Shown here piece after piece: positions 1 to 8,567 of a stretch of DNA of 64,000 nt. The stretch spans positions 157,846 to 221,845 of the forward strand of contig NZ_FUYZ01000004.1 of NCBI RefSeq assembly GCF_900167905.1, in the 5' to 3' direction. A program made the translations under genes and the position numbers. The notes under the pieces were generated by a model. That model was given only the letters and a program-made list of their open reading frames with translations, had not been told where the DNA came from and did no database searches. Numbering within the stretch: the stretch's first letter is position 1; every line of letters starts with the position of its first letter. This DNA comes from Soonwooa buanensis. Lineage in GTDB: Bacteria > Bacteroidota > Bacteroidia > Flavobacteriales > Weeksellaceae.

Positions 1-118
1 TTATGAATTATGAATTATGAATTATGAATTATTTTAATCTTAAGCCAAGAACCAAGAACCAAGAACCAAGAACCAACAACTGTCAACTGTCAACCAACAA
101 CCAAAAACTAATTACTAA
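1..118. repeat. Composite heptanucleotide repeat array (copy 1)
   Basis: The left edge carries about four to five tandem TTATGAA units (1-32), then units of AAGAACC (about 48-77), then CAACTGT/CAACCAA units (about 77-110), all with period 7. The array continues off the window on the left. The same three motifs in the same order recur at 16974-17160. There is no coding potential. The array ends about 30 bp before the pcm promoter. Repeat number is likely variable by slippage, which is inference. Confidence 0.85.
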
Positions 119-144
119 AATTTTGAAATGCGATTTCATTCTTT

Positions 145-152
145 TAATTTTG
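145..152 (+). promoter_or_regulatory. -7 box of pcm-mazG
   Basis: TAATTTTG matches the Bacteroidota -7 consensus TAnnTTTG. It ends 5 nt before the pcm ATG at 158, so transcription would begin at or next to the start codon and the mRNA would be nearly leaderless. No clear -33 TTG is seen. Confidence 0.6.
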
Positions 153-157
153 CGTAG

Positions 158-808
158 ATGAGAGATTCTTTTGTACATCGGGGAAAACGTCGGCAGTTGG
201 TGGATTATCTTCAGCGCGGTTTGGGGATTAGCGATGCGCTGGTTCTTAATGCAATGAACGAGGTACCACGTCATCTTTTTATAGAAAGCGTTTTCGAAGA
301 CTATGCTTACGAAGATCGTGCGTTTCCGATTGCCGCTGGACAAACGATTTCGCATCCGTCAACTGTTGCTGAGCAATCCGAATTGTTAGAATTAAAACAA
401 GGCGAAAAAGTTTTAGAAATCGGAACGGGTTGCGGTTATCAAACTGCAGTTTTGATGAAGATGGATGCTCAAGTTTACACTATCGAACGCCAAAAGAGCC
501 TTTACGAATTTTCCACAAGAATGTTTCGAGAGTTAATGTTAAGACCAAAGTTTCAGAGTTTTGGTGACGGTTTTGCTGGACTTCCGAGTTTTGCTCCTTT
601 TGACAAAATTATCGTGACTTGCGGCGCAGAACAATTGCCAACCGAACTTTTGCGCCAATTGAAAGTTGGTGGAAAAATGGTGATTCCGTTAGGTCCAACC
701 GATCAACAAATGTTGTGTCGATTTACAAAAATTTCGGAAAAAGAAATCGAAAAAGAAGAATTCGGGATTTATAAATTTGTCCCAATGTTGCAGGATAAAA
801 ACCACTGA
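158..808 (+). CDS. pcm: Protein-L-isoaspartate O-methyltransferase
   Basis: Cytoplasmic repair enzyme that methylates abnormal L-isoaspartyl residues in aged proteins with S-adenosylmethionine. The 216-aa length is normal for the family. The PCMT substrate motif GQTISHPSTVA lies at residues 61-71, and the SAM-binding motif I EIGTGCGYQTA at 87-97. A later IIVTCGAEQLP strand matches the family's post-III region. The ATG at 158 directly follows a -7 box and gives a full-length N-terminus. It is followed after 2 nt by mazG, so the two are probably co-transcribed up to the terminator at 1618-1652. Confidence 0.93.
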   Translation: MRDSFVHRGKRRQLVDYLQRGLGISDALVLNAMNEVPRHLFIESVFEDYAYEDRAFPIAAGQTISHPSTVAEQSELLELKQGEKVLEIGTGCGYQTAVLMKMDAQVYTIERQKSLYEFSTRMFRELMLRPKFQSFGDGFAGLPSFAPFDKIIVTCGAEQLPTELLRQLKVGGKMVIPLGPTDQQMLCRFTKISEKEIEKEEFGIYKFVPMLQDKNH

Positions 809-810
809 AA

Positions 811-1584
811 ATGATGAATACAAAGCAAGAAAAAATGGAAGCTTTCGGGCGTTTGCTCGATATTATGGATGATCTTCGTGAGAAATGTCCATGGGATCAA
901 AAGCAAACTTTCGAGACACTTCGTCATTTGACTTTGGAAGAAACTTACGAATTGTCGGATGCACTTTTGAGTGAAGATTTACAGGAAATAAAAAAAGAAT
1001 TGGGTGACGTTCTCCTGCATTTGGTTTTTTATTCTAAAATTGGTTCCGAAAAGGAAAGTTTTGATATTGCGGATGTTATCAATTCGTTAAATGAAAAGTT
1101 GATTTTCCGTCATCCACATATTTATGGCGATGCAGTTGCAGAAGATGAAGAAACGGTAAAGCAAAACTGGGAAAAATTAAAACTTAAAGAAGGAAACAAA
1201 TCCATCCTTTCTGGTGTTCCCAAGTCTTTGCCCGCTTTGATAAAAGCTTATAGAATTCAGGACAAAGTAAAAGGTATCGGTTTTGAGTTTGATACTGCGG
1301 AAGATGCGTGGCAAAAAGTAGAGGAGGAACTGAGTGAATTTCACGCGGAAACCGAAAATGATAAAAAGGAAAAAGAGCTGGGCGATGTTTTCTTTTCGTT
1401 GATAAATTATGCCAGAATTTCGGGGCTTAATCCAGATTCAGCTTTAGAAAGAACTAATATTAAATTCATTTCTCGATTCCAAAAAATGGAAAATTTAGCT
1501 AGAGATAAAAATTTAGTTTTAGCAGATTTAAGTTTAGAAAAAATGGACGAATTGTGGGAAGAAGCAAAAACATTTGAAGTTTAA
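811..1584 (+). CDS. mazG: Nucleoside triphosphate pyrophosphohydrolase MazG
   Basis: Hydrolyses (d)NTPs to the monophosphate and pyrophosphate, a house-cleaning role in the cytoplasm. At 257 aa it has the tandem two-domain form. The N-terminal domain has PWDQKQTFETLRHLTLEE (about 27-44) followed by KKELGDVLLHLVFYSK, the EExxE...ExxD metal-binding pattern. The C-terminal domain repeats it with EELSEFHAE and KEKELGDVFFSLINYAR. The start is ATG ATG (811 or 814). It lies 2 nt after pcm, so it is almost certainly in the same transcript. Confidence 0.93.
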   Translation: MMNTKQEKMEAFGRLLDIMDDLREKCPWDQKQTFETLRHLTLEETYELSDALLSEDLQEIKKELGDVLLHLVFYSKIGSEKESFDIADVINSLNEKLIFRHPHIYGDAVAEDEETVKQNWEKLKLKEGNKSILSGVPKSLPALIKAYRIQDKVKGIGFEFDTAEDAWQKVEEELSEFHAETENDKKEKELGDVFFSLINYARISGLNPDSALERTNIKFISRFQKMENLARDKNLVLADLSLEKMDELWEEAKTFEV

Positions 1585-1617
1585 GTTTAATTAAAATTAT
1601 TGCTTTAAATAAGATAT

Positions 1618-1652
1618 AAAATCCGAATCAAAATATTGAATTCGGATTTTTT
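1618..1652 (+). terminator. Intrinsic terminator after mazG
   Basis: The inverted repeat AAAATCCGAAT / ATTCGGATTTT is followed by a T-run. It separates pcm-mazG from the LemA operon. The remaining gap up to 1780 is AT-rich and holds the LemA promoter. Confidence 0.8.
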
Positions 1653-1742
1653 GTTTAAACTAAAAGTAAATTCGACACCGTCTTCTCAGATTGGATTTTT
1701 CATTTATTAAACAAAATTTTAAATTTAATAAAGAGAAATATC

Positions 1743-1750
1743 TATCTTTG
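1743..1750 (+). promoter_or_regulatory. -7 box of the LemA/TPM operon
   Basis: TATCTTTG is a perfect TAnnTTTG element, 30 nt upstream of the lemA ATG. It is the best promoter candidate for the three-gene LemA-TPM-TPM operon. The -33 element is not clear. Confidence 0.6.
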
Positions 1751-1780
1751 ATTTAGTAACAAATAAAAAATACATAAACT

Positions 1781-2377
1781 ATGAAAGGAAAAGGCTGTCT
1801 AGTCCTAGTAATCGCCCTTGTTGTTATTGCAGGTATTGCATTGATGTGGGGCGTTGGTGTTCGCAACAATTTTGTGACTCAAAAAAATGTTGTAGAATCT
1901 AAATGGTCAAACGTTGAGACTGTTTATCAAAAAAGAGCTAACCTTATCCCAAATCTTGAAAGAGCAGTAAAATCTTATTCAAAATTTGAGCAAGAAACTT
2001 TAACACAAGTTGTAGAAGCGCGAGCTAAAGCGACGTCTGTTAATATCGATCCGACTAATATGACGGAAGCAGATATGGCAAAATTCCAAGCGGCGCAAGG
2101 ACAACTTTCTGGTGCTTTAGGGAAATTAATGATGGTTGTTGAAAAATATCCCGATTTAAAAGCGGATCAACAATATATCAATTTCCAAAGAGAATATACA
2201 GCTATCGAAAATAGCATCCGTATGGAAACTGTTAATTACAACGATGCTGCGAGAGAATACAATACGGCGATCCAAAAATTCCCGAATAATGTTGTAGCTA
2301 ATTTTACAAACTTTAAAGATAAACCTTACTTCAAAGCTGAAGCAGGTGCAGAAAAAGCGCCAGAAGTTTTCAAATAA
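1781..2377 (+). CDS. lemA: LemA family membrane protein
   Basis: Member of the LemA family: one N-terminal transmembrane segment (about residues 6-27) followed by a long helical domain, usually facing the periplasm. Typical family features are visible: the NNFVTQKNVVESKWSNVETV segment, then QKRANLIPNL, and the late FQREYTAIENSI/YNDAAREYN helix. At 198 aa it has the usual length. The molecular role is unknown; homologues co-occur with TPM-domain proteins, as here. The stop codon is directly followed by the ATG of the next gene, so it is the first gene of a tight three-gene operon. Confidence 0.9.
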   Translation: MKGKGCLVLVIALVVIAGIALMWGVGVRNNFVTQKNVVESKWSNVETVYQKRANLIPNLERAVKSYSKFEQETLTQVVEARAKATSVNIDPTNMTEADMAKFQAAQGQLSGALGKLMMVVEKYPDLKADQQYINFQREYTAIENSIRMETVNYNDAAREYNTAIQKFPNNVVANFTNFKDKPYFKAEAGAEKAPEVFK

Positions 2378-2808
2378 TGTACACCTCTTTTTTAACAGAT
2401 AAAGAAATAGCCACGTTGGTTGATACGATCCAGACTGCGGAAGATTTAACTTCTGGAGAGATTCGGGTGCATATCGACTCTACAACGCTTGATCATAATG
2501 CTAAAGTGGCTTGGGATGTTTTCAGGTCACTTAACATGGATCAAACAAAGGAGCGAAATGCTGTTTTGTTTCATGTTAATTTTGAACAAAAATATTTAAC
2601 CATTATCGGTGACGAAGGTATTCATCGTAAGGTGAGACAAGCTTTTTGGGATCAATTGCATGACGAGATAACAACAGGCTTTGCAAATAGCAAATATTGC
2701 GAGGCGCTCCAAAATGCTATTCTTAAAACTGGACACGAGTTAAAAAAATATTTCCCTATAAAAGGAGAAAATAAAAATGAATTACCTAATGAGATTAGTT
2801 TCTCGTAG
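2377..2808 (+). CDS. TPM domain-containing protein (short, cytosolic-type)
   Basis: A 143-aa protein with a TPM (TLP18.3/Psb32/MOLO-1) domain over most of its length: an initial LTSGEIRVHIDSTT strand, then NAVLFHVNFEQKYLTIIGDEG, and a final amphipathic helix. No signal peptide or membrane segment is seen, unlike the following gene. It overlaps lemA by 1 nt and the next gene by 32 nt, so translation is probably coupled. TPM domains are linked to phosphatase-like or protein-quality roles in other organisms; the function here is not known. Confidence 0.85.
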   Translation: MYTSFLTDKEIATLVDTIQTAEDLTSGEIRVHIDSTTLDHNAKVAWDVFRSLNMDQTKERNAVLFHVNFEQKYLTIIGDEGIHRKVRQAFWDQLHDEITTGFANSKYCEALQNAILKTGHELKKYFPIKGENKNELPNEISFS

Positions 2809-3592
2809 CTTTCTGATTGTTGTTGTTTTACTAAGTTTCATCGGGAATTTAGCAGCACAAACTATTCCAGAAAAACCGAAAATTCTATACCCCGTTTACG
2901 ATCAAGCGAATCTTTTGAATCAACAAGAGAAAGATAGACTTAATCAAAAACTAATAAAATTCGCAGATTCTACATCAACCGAAATTGAAGTCATAATCTT
3001 GCCAACAACTGGCGGAGAAGATGTTAACTTTTTGGCGGCGCGTTATGGCGAAAAGTGGGGCATAGGGAAAAAAGGTGTTGACAATGGTGTTGTCTTTTTG
3101 ATCGCGACCGAAGATCACACCATGTCTATCCAGCAGGGTCGTGCAGTCGAGCAATATTTGACGGCGTCAGTCGCAGGACAAATTTTGGATTATCTCGTGA
3201 CACCAGCTTTCAAAAATGGAGAATGGTACAAAGGTATTGACCAAGGTACCAATGCGATTATGGAAGCGGTTGAAGGTAAATTCAAGCCGATTGTTAAGAA
3301 GAAGCAACCCGAAGGAGGCGTTAATATTGGGACAATACTTTTCATAATTGTCTTGTTAATAATCTTTATCGGCGCCATTAAAGGTGGTGGTGATGGTATG
3401 GGTGGCGGTAATTATGATGACGATGATGTGATATTGTCACGTCGCGGAAGTCGAAGATATCGTGGCGGATTCTTCCCGTTCCCAGGTAGTTTTGGGGGCG
3501 GCGGTTTCGGCGGCGGATCATCAGGTGGCGGTTTTGGCGGCTTTGGTGGTGGCGGAAGCTTCGGCGGTGGCGGTGCCAGTGGCGGTTGGTAA
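2777..3592 (+). CDS. TPM domain protein with Gly-rich tail (YgcG family)
   Basis: At 271 aa it has an N-terminal signal/anchor segment (about 7-28, cut probably after LAAQ), a TPM domain (about 40-165: PVYDQANLLNQQEKDRLNQK, then GVDNGVVFLIATEDHTMSIQ), a transmembrane segment (about 184-201) and a low-complexity Gly/Ser/Phe tail ending GGGGASGGW. This matches YgcG-type proteins that accompany LemA. The start at 2777 is supported by an AAAGGAG ribosome-binding site just upstream, inside the end of the previous gene. The domain probably faces the periplasm. The biochemical role is unknown. Confidence 0.88.
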   Translation: MNYLMRLVSRSFLIVVVLLSFIGNLAAQTIPEKPKILYPVYDQANLLNQQEKDRLNQKLIKFADSTSTEIEVIILPTTGGEDVNFLAARYGEKWGIGKKGVDNGVVFLIATEDHTMSIQQGRAVEQYLTASVAGQILDYLVTPAFKNGEWYKGIDQGTNAIMEAVEGKFKPIVKKKQPEGGVNIGTILFIIVLLIIFIGAIKGGGDGMGGGNYDDDDVILSRRGSRRYRGGFFPFPGSFGGGGFGGGSSGGGFGGFGGGGSFGGGGASGGW

Positions 3593-3616
3593 TTAATTTT
3601 GAACATAAAAAATCAG

Positions 3617-3645
3617 GCAAGTCTCAATCGGGACTTGCTTTTTTA
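3617..3645 (+). terminator. Intrinsic terminator after the LemA/TPM operon
   Basis: GCAAGTC (3617-3623) pairs with GACTTGC (3632-3638), followed by a T-run. It closes the LemA-TPM-TPM operon. Confidence 0.8.
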
Positions 3646-3712
3646 TTATATAAATCGAAGCGATAGATTGGATTTTTTTTGATATTTAATTAATTTTACA
3701 GAAATCTCAATT

Positions 3713-4234
3713 TTGAAAAAGACTTTAGTCCTTTTTGCACATCCTTATTTCGAACATTCTACAACCAATGTAGAGTTAATAAAAGCCTACCAAAATAATC
3801 CGAATATTGTTTTTAGAGATCTTTATGAAGATTATCCAGATTTTCATATTCAGCCATTTCGGGAGCGAAAAAGAATTGTAGATTTTGACAGAATTATTTT
3901 TCATTATCCAATGATTTGGTTTGGTATGCCACCACTTCTTAAACTTTGGCTAGAAGAAGTTTTTGATATGAAATGGCTTAATGAAGGTTTCCCGAATCCA
4001 TTAGCAGGTAAAGAATGCGCAATTGTTGTCACGGTTGGCGGTAATGAGGAAAGTTATTCTAAAACGGGTCGTTATAAGGTGGGTTTGACGGATTTGACGC
4101 TTGGTCTTAAACTTAGTATTGAGTCCAATGACATGCTTTTGAAAGACGAATTATACATTTATCAAGCTGACGATCTTAAAGTCTATGAGATAAAACCATT
4201 TACAAACCAATTAAAAAAAATACTCGATAACTGA
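3713..4234 (+). CDS. NAD(P)H dehydrogenase (quinone), KefF-like flavoprotein
   Basis: Flavodoxin-fold quinone reductase. The N-terminus KKTLVLFAHPYFEHSTTN is the FMN-binding loop, and FHYPMIWFGMPPLLKLWLEEV (about 63-83) is the conserved NQO/KefF motif. At 173 aa it matches KefF. Translation starts at a TTG (3713); no upstream ATG is in frame and this start gives the canonical N-terminus. The stop overlaps the ATG of the KefC-like antiporter by 1 nt. By analogy with E. coli, it would bind and activate that transporter, which is inference. A TAATTTTA sequence at 3691-3698 may be its -7 box. Confidence 0.87.
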   Translation: MKKTLVLFAHPYFEHSTTNVELIKAYQNNPNIVFRDLYEDYPDFHIQPFRERKRIVDFDRIIFHYPMIWFGMPPLLKLWLEEVFDMKWLNEGFPNPLAGKECAIVVTVGGNEESYSKTGRYKVGLTDLTLGLKLSIESNDMLLKDELYIYQADDLKVYEIKPFTNQLKKILDN

Positions 4235-6099
4235 TGGAAGGCTCGATTGCAATGATCGCGTTAATATTTTTGGGAGCTGCAATTATTATGGTTCCTATTG
4301 TGAAGCGCTTGGGACTTAGTTCGGTTATTGGTTATATTCTTGGAGGGATAATTATTGGCCCTTTTGTTCTCAAACTTACTGGACGATCCGCCGATAATGT
4401 GATGCATGCCACCGAATTCGGTGTTATCATGATGTTGTTTCTTGTAGGATTAGAGCTGGATCCTAAAAAACTTTGGGCAATTCGGAAACGTATTTTAGGA
4501 CTTGGTTTAAGTCAACTCTTGCTGTCAATTTTGTTTCTATTTGCAATATTTTATTTTGCGGGTTGGCGTGTTAACAAAGCTTTCGTTATCGCGATGTGTT
4601 TTGCATTGTCATCGACAGCAATTGTTTTACAAACATTAAAGGAGAAAAATCTTTTCAGGACAGCAAGTGGTGAAGCATCGTTTTCAATCTTATTATTTCA
4701 AGATATTGCGGTTATACCAATTTTGGCATTGTTACCGATTATTTCTCCGTTAGATACAGATAACTCACATGAGAAAATATTACTACAATATTTACCAGAT
4801 TGGTTGCAACCTTTCTCGTTGATTGTTGGCATAACCGCTTTAATACTTTTGGGACGTTATATTTTTGTACCGTTTTTAAGATTTGTTTCAAAATCTGGGA
4901 TGAATGAATTATTGACGGCTTCATCTTTATTTCTAGTAATTGGCGTATCCGAATTGATGATTTCAGTAGGATTAAGCCCAGCGTTAGGTGCTTTTATCGC
5001 TGGTGTTATGCTTGCCAATAGTGAGTTTCGTCACGAGTTAGAAAGCCAGATTGATCCTTTCAAAGGTTTGTTATTGGCTGTTTTCTTTGTAAGTGTAGGT
5101 TCGACCATTAATTTTAGTATTATTAAAAACGATCCTATTTTTATTTTTTCTACCGCTTTTGCAGTATTGTTTGTTAAAGCTTTAATACTTTTTGGAATCG
5201 CGAAGTATTATAAAATGAATAACAATCAAAGTTTTTTCATTGCTTTTGCATTGTCGCAAGTTGGCGAATTTGCTTTTGTTTTGGTCAATTTCTCTACCAG
5301 TTTGTATTTAATAGATAAACAAACAAGCGCCGAAATGTTAGCGATTGTTGCGATAACGATGTGCATAACGCCATTTTTATTAATGTTTAAAGAACGTTTT
5401 CTCGATGATAAATTTAATAAAGAAGATAAAGGTGCTTTGCCATTAGAACCTATAACACAAAGAAAAATAATTATCGTTGGTTTTGGATATTTCGGAAGTA
5501 CCGTTGGGCGTTTGTTGAGAGCTAATGGTATACGTGCAACAGTTTTGGATAGCGATCCTGACAGAATAGCATTGCTGAGATCTAACGGATTCAATGTTTA
5601 TTACGGCGATGCTACTAAAAATTCTTTATTGAGAGCAGCTGGGATAGAAGAAGCTTCGTTGTTAATTTTATGTCTTGATGATCCCGAAAAAAATAAACTA
5701 ATTGTTGAATGGGTTCATGAGAATTTTCCTAAAGTGAAAATTTTTGTAAGAGCAAAAAACAGATTAGACGCCTACGATTTTATCAATAATGGCGTAGATA
5801 ATATTTATCGTGAAACGCTGGGTACAGCCGTTGATCTTGCGGTGGATGTTCTTAAAGCGACGGGCATGCGAAGTTATGCTGCACGTCGTATGGGGAAACG
5901 ATTTATGTTGCTTGATAAAGCTTCAACAAAGAAACTTGCCAAACAAAAAGTAAACGATATTGTTTCTTTTGGTCTGCGAGAATCTCTCGAACGCGAAGCC
6001 GAATTACTAGCTTACGACAGCATATCTTTTGACGAAAATTATTGGAGTGAGGATGATGAGGAAGATCATAAAACTATTGATAAAACCAATGATGTCTAA
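4234..6099 (+). CDS. Monovalent cation:proton antiporter, CPA2 family, KefC-like
   Basis: Inner-membrane K+ efflux/H+ antiporter of the CPA2 family. At 621 aa it has about 12 transmembrane helices (1-385), including the family's GLELDPKKLW segment and the ALSSTAIVLQTL motif. An RCK/TrkA-N nucleotide-binding domain follows (about 410-530), with GFGYFGSTVGRLL as the Rossmann glycine motif. The C-terminal tail is acidic. It overlaps the KefF-like gene by 1 nt, so both are translated together. Glutathione- or nucleotide-gated potassium efflux under electrophile stress is the family role; the actual ligand is not visible here. Confidence 0.9.
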   Translation: MEGSIAMIALIFLGAAIIMVPIVKRLGLSSVIGYILGGIIIGPFVLKLTGRSADNVMHATEFGVIMMLFLVGLELDPKKLWAIRKRILGLGLSQLLLSILFLFAIFYFAGWRVNKAFVIAMCFALSSTAIVLQTLKEKNLFRTASGEASFSILLFQDIAVIPILALLPIISPLDTDNSHEKILLQYLPDWLQPFSLIVGITALILLGRYIFVPFLRFVSKSGMNELLTASSLFLVIGVSELMISVGLSPALGAFIAGVMLANSEFRHELESQIDPFKGLLLAVFFVSVGSTINFSIIKNDPIFIFSTAFAVLFVKALILFGIAKYYKMNNNQSFFIAFALSQVGEFAFVLVNFSTSLYLIDKQTSAEMLAIVAITMCITPFLLMFKERFLDDKFNKEDKGALPLEPITQRKIIIVGFGYFGSTVGRLLRANGIRATVLDSDPDRIALLRSNGFNVYYGDATKNSLLRAAGIEEASLLILCLDDPEKNKLIVEWVHENFPKVKIFVRAKNRLDAYDFINNGVDNIYRETLGTAVDLAVDVLKATGMRSYAARRMGKRFMLLDKASTKKLAKQKVNDIVSFGLRESLEREAELLAYDSISFDENYWSEDDEEDHKTIDKTNDV

Positions 6100-6107
6100 A
6101 TAAAGGA

Positions 6108-6136
6108 TTGCATTCGCATTATTTTTTCTACCTTTA
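6108..6136 (+). promoter_or_regulatory. Putative promoter of the M3 peptidase gene
   Basis: TTG at 6108-6110 and TACCTTTA at 6129-6136 (one mismatch to TAnnTTTG) are spaced by 18 nt, 23 nt upstream of the ATG at 6160. The layout fits a Bacteroidota housekeeping promoter. Confidence 0.45.
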
Positions 6137-6159
6137 GATATTCAATAATAATCATTATA

Positions 6160-8316
6160 ATGAAAAAAGTAACAACTAGCGTGTTGATGGCTGTTTTGGC
6201 TTTCAATATTTCTTGTAGTACAATGAAACAAAATTCAACAACCGAAGTGGCAACAACTAACCAAAATACTTCTGGTGACGAGTCAATGAAAAATAATCCT
6301 TTCATGACGAAAAGTAAACTTCAATATGAAGCACCAGAATTTGATAAAATTAAAGATTCGGATTTCAAACCTGCTTTCGATTACGGATTAAAGCAGCAAG
6401 AGCAAGAGGTTAATATGATTGCAAACAATCGTATGGTTCCGTCTTTTGAGAACACCATTGTCGCTTTAGAAAAAAGTGGTGAAGTCTTGAAGCGTGCACA
6501 GATTGTATTTTATAATTTGAGTAGCGCAAATACCAATCCAACGATTCAGGCTTTGGATGAAGAATATGCACCAATTTTTGCAGCGCATTCTGACAAAATC
6601 TACCTTAACGAATTTCTTTATAATAAAGTAAAATCGATAAAAGAAGATGGTCTAGATCCTGAAAGTAAAAAGTTGTTACAATATTATAAACAAAATTTTG
6701 AAATCGCTGGTGCTAATCTTTCTGCAGCTAAAAAAGAAGAATTAAAACAAGTTAATCAAGATTTAGCGTCATTATCAACACAGTTTTCTAACAAATTGTT
6801 GGAAGCGAGAAAGCAAGGTGGTGTTTTAATTTCTGATGTTAAAGAATTGGATGGACTTTCTGCAGACGAAATTTCTGCGGCGGCTGCCGATGCTAAAGCT
6901 GCTGGACAATCTGGAAAATATCTTTTAGCTTTACAAAATACAACGCAACAACCGATGTTGCAAAACCTAAAAAATAGAGCGACTCGCGAAAAGCTTTTCA
7001 AAGCGTCGTGGGGTAGAGCAGAGAAAGGCGATGCTAATGATACAAGAGATACAGTCGAAAAATTAGCAAAACTTAGACTTAAAAAAGCTCAAATTCTTGG
7101 GAAACAAAACTTCGCAGAGTGGAAGTTGCAAGATCAAATGGCGAAAACTCCTGAAGCTGCAAAACAGTTAATGGATCAATTGGCGAAACCTGCGGTGGAA
7201 ACTGCAAGACGTGAAGCTAAAGATATTCAGGATTTGATTGATCAGCAAAAAGGTGGTTTCAAAGTTGAGCCTTGGGACTGGAACTTTTATGCAGAGCAAG
7301 TTAGAAAAGCTAAGTATGACCTTGACGACAACGAGATAAAACCTTATTTTGAAATTACAACCGTACTAGAAAAAGGAGTTTTCTACGCTGCTGAAAAGTT
7401 CTACGGTATTACGTTCAAAAAGAGAACCGATCTTCCGGTGTATCATCCAGATGTTGTGACTTACGAAGTTTTTGACCACGACGGAAAGTCTTTGGCGATA
7501 TATTATTTGGATTTTTACACAAGAGATTCTAAAAGTGGTGGCGCTTGGATGAGTAATTTTGTCGAGCAGTCGCACATGATGGGGACTAAACCTGTCATCG
7601 TGAATTGTTATAACTATCAAAAACCAGCTCCAGGAAAGGCATCGTTAATTAGTTATGATGATGTGACAACGATGTTCCATGAGTTTGGACACTCTATTCA
7701 TGGGATTTTTGCTAACCAAAAATATACGTCTTTGTCAGGAACTAACGTGCCGAGAGACTTTGTAGAATTCCCTTCGCAGATTAATGAGCATTGGGCTTTG
7801 GATCCAGTAGTTCTTAAAAATTATGCGATCCATTATCAAACGAAACAGCCGATTCCTCAGACTTTGGTTGATAAGATTAAAAAAGCAGCGACTTTTAACC
7901 AAGGTTATATGACCACGGAATTGGTGTCTGCAGCGATTTTGGATATGGATTGGCATACGGTGTCTAAAGATTCGGACTTCAAACCTGCTTTAGATTTTGA
8001 AAAAGCGTCTTTGTTGCAACATGGTTTCACGTTGGGGACTGTTCCGCCGAGATATCATACGCCGTATTTTGCGCATATCTGGGGTGGCGGATATTCTGCT
8101 GGTTATTACGCTTACATTTGGTCTGAAACTTTGGATGCAGACGCTTGGGAGTGGATTCGTGATAATGGTGGATTGACTAGAGAAAACGGTGATAGATTCC
8201 GTAAGTATATTTTGTCTGTCGGCAATTCGGTGGATTTGAATAAAGCTTTCAAAGAGTTTACGGGAAGAAATCCTGACATCAAACCATTGTTAAGAAATAG
8301 AGGTTTTATTAAATAA
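6160..8316 (+). CDS. dcp: M3 family peptidyl-dipeptidase, lipoprotein (Dcp-like)
   Basis: Zinc metallopeptidase of the M3 (thimet) family that removes C-terminal dipeptides or degrades oligopeptides. The zinc motif HEFGH is at residues 507-511 (TTMFHEFGHSIHGI), and the downstream FVEFPSQINEHWA supplies the third ligand region. At 718 aa it is full length. The N-terminus is a signal peptide with a Cys near residue 19 (NISC), so it is probably a lipoprotein in the periplasm or outer membrane; the lipobox is loose, as is common in Bacteroidota. It stands alone between its own promoter and the terminator at 8341-8375. Confidence 0.92.
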   Translation: MKKVTTSVLMAVLAFNISCSTMKQNSTTEVATTNQNTSGDESMKNNPFMTKSKLQYEAPEFDKIKDSDFKPAFDYGLKQQEQEVNMIANNRMVPSFENTIVALEKSGEVLKRAQIVFYNLSSANTNPTIQALDEEYAPIFAAHSDKIYLNEFLYNKVKSIKEDGLDPESKKLLQYYKQNFEIAGANLSAAKKEELKQVNQDLASLSTQFSNKLLEARKQGGVLISDVKELDGLSADEISAAAADAKAAGQSGKYLLALQNTTQQPMLQNLKNRATREKLFKASWGRAEKGDANDTRDTVEKLAKLRLKKAQILGKQNFAEWKLQDQMAKTPEAAKQLMDQLAKPAVETARREAKDIQDLIDQQKGGFKVEPWDWNFYAEQVRKAKYDLDDNEIKPYFEITTVLEKGVFYAAEKFYGITFKKRTDLPVYHPDVVTYEVFDHDGKSLAIYYLDFYTRDSKSGGAWMSNFVEQSHMMGTKPVIVNCYNYQKPAPGKASLISYDDVTTMFHEFGHSIHGIFANQKYTSLSGTNVPRDFVEFPSQINEHWALDPVVLKNYAIHYQTKQPIPQTLVDKIKKAATFNQGYMTTELVSAAILDMDWHTVSKDSDFKPALDFEKASLLQHGFTLGTVPPRYHTPYFAHIWGGGYSAGYYAYIWSETLDADAWEWIRDNGGLTRENGDRFRKYILSVGNSVDLNKAFKEFTGRNPDIKPLLRNRGFIK

Positions 8317-8340
8317 TTCTTTTTAGAAATTCTAAATATT

Positions 8341-8376
8341 AAAAGCAAGTTGACTGTTGTTAACTTGCTTTTTTAT
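8341..8376 (+). terminator. Intrinsic terminator after dcp
   Basis: AAAGCAAGTT pairs with AACTTGCTTT across a short loop and is followed by a T-run. The repeat element at 8388-8498 begins about 12 bp downstream. Confidence 0.8.
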
Positions 8377-8387
8377 TATCCGAAATC

Positions 8388-8498
8388 TGCGGCCGGGATA
8401 GTAAGGGCGCTCGCGAAGCGAGCGGTCTGAAGAATGGCTTGGGAAAGTTTAGACTTCTGAAGACGGAACCCCTGAATAGCCCGAAATGCCGCCCAAAT
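8388..8498 (-). repeat. GC-rich structured interspersed element, subtype A copy 1
   Basis: A 111-bp GC-rich island in an AT-rich intergenic region, over 85% identical by eye to 12499-12610 and to the reverse complement of 38770-38882. Read on the minus strand it begins TTTGGGCGGC and ends GGCCGC. Those ends pair as GCGGC/GCCGC, and an internal arm GCTCGC-TTC-GCGAGC forms a hairpin. It has no open reading frame. It lies between dcp and aadS. Confidence 0.85.
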
Positions 8499-8567
8499 AA
8501 TACTACTTTTTTTGGAAATGATGGATAAATGAGCGATTTTTGAATTGTATAATCAAATCTATTTCTG

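Noticed and set aside
3378-3620. Minus-strand open frames rich in Pro/His/Arg
   Set aside because: They are the mirror of the Gly-rich tail codons of the TPM protein on the plus strand; low complexity and no own signals.
5226-5594. 122-aa minus-strand frame inside the KefC-like gene
   Set aside because: Antisense to conserved membrane and TrkA-N codons; no promoter or start context.
8388-8498. Insertion sequence remnant or integron attC site next to aadS
   Set aside because: No transposase or integrase remnant and no target duplication seen; the same element occurs next to unrelated genes, so it is a dispersed repeat and not a cassette site.
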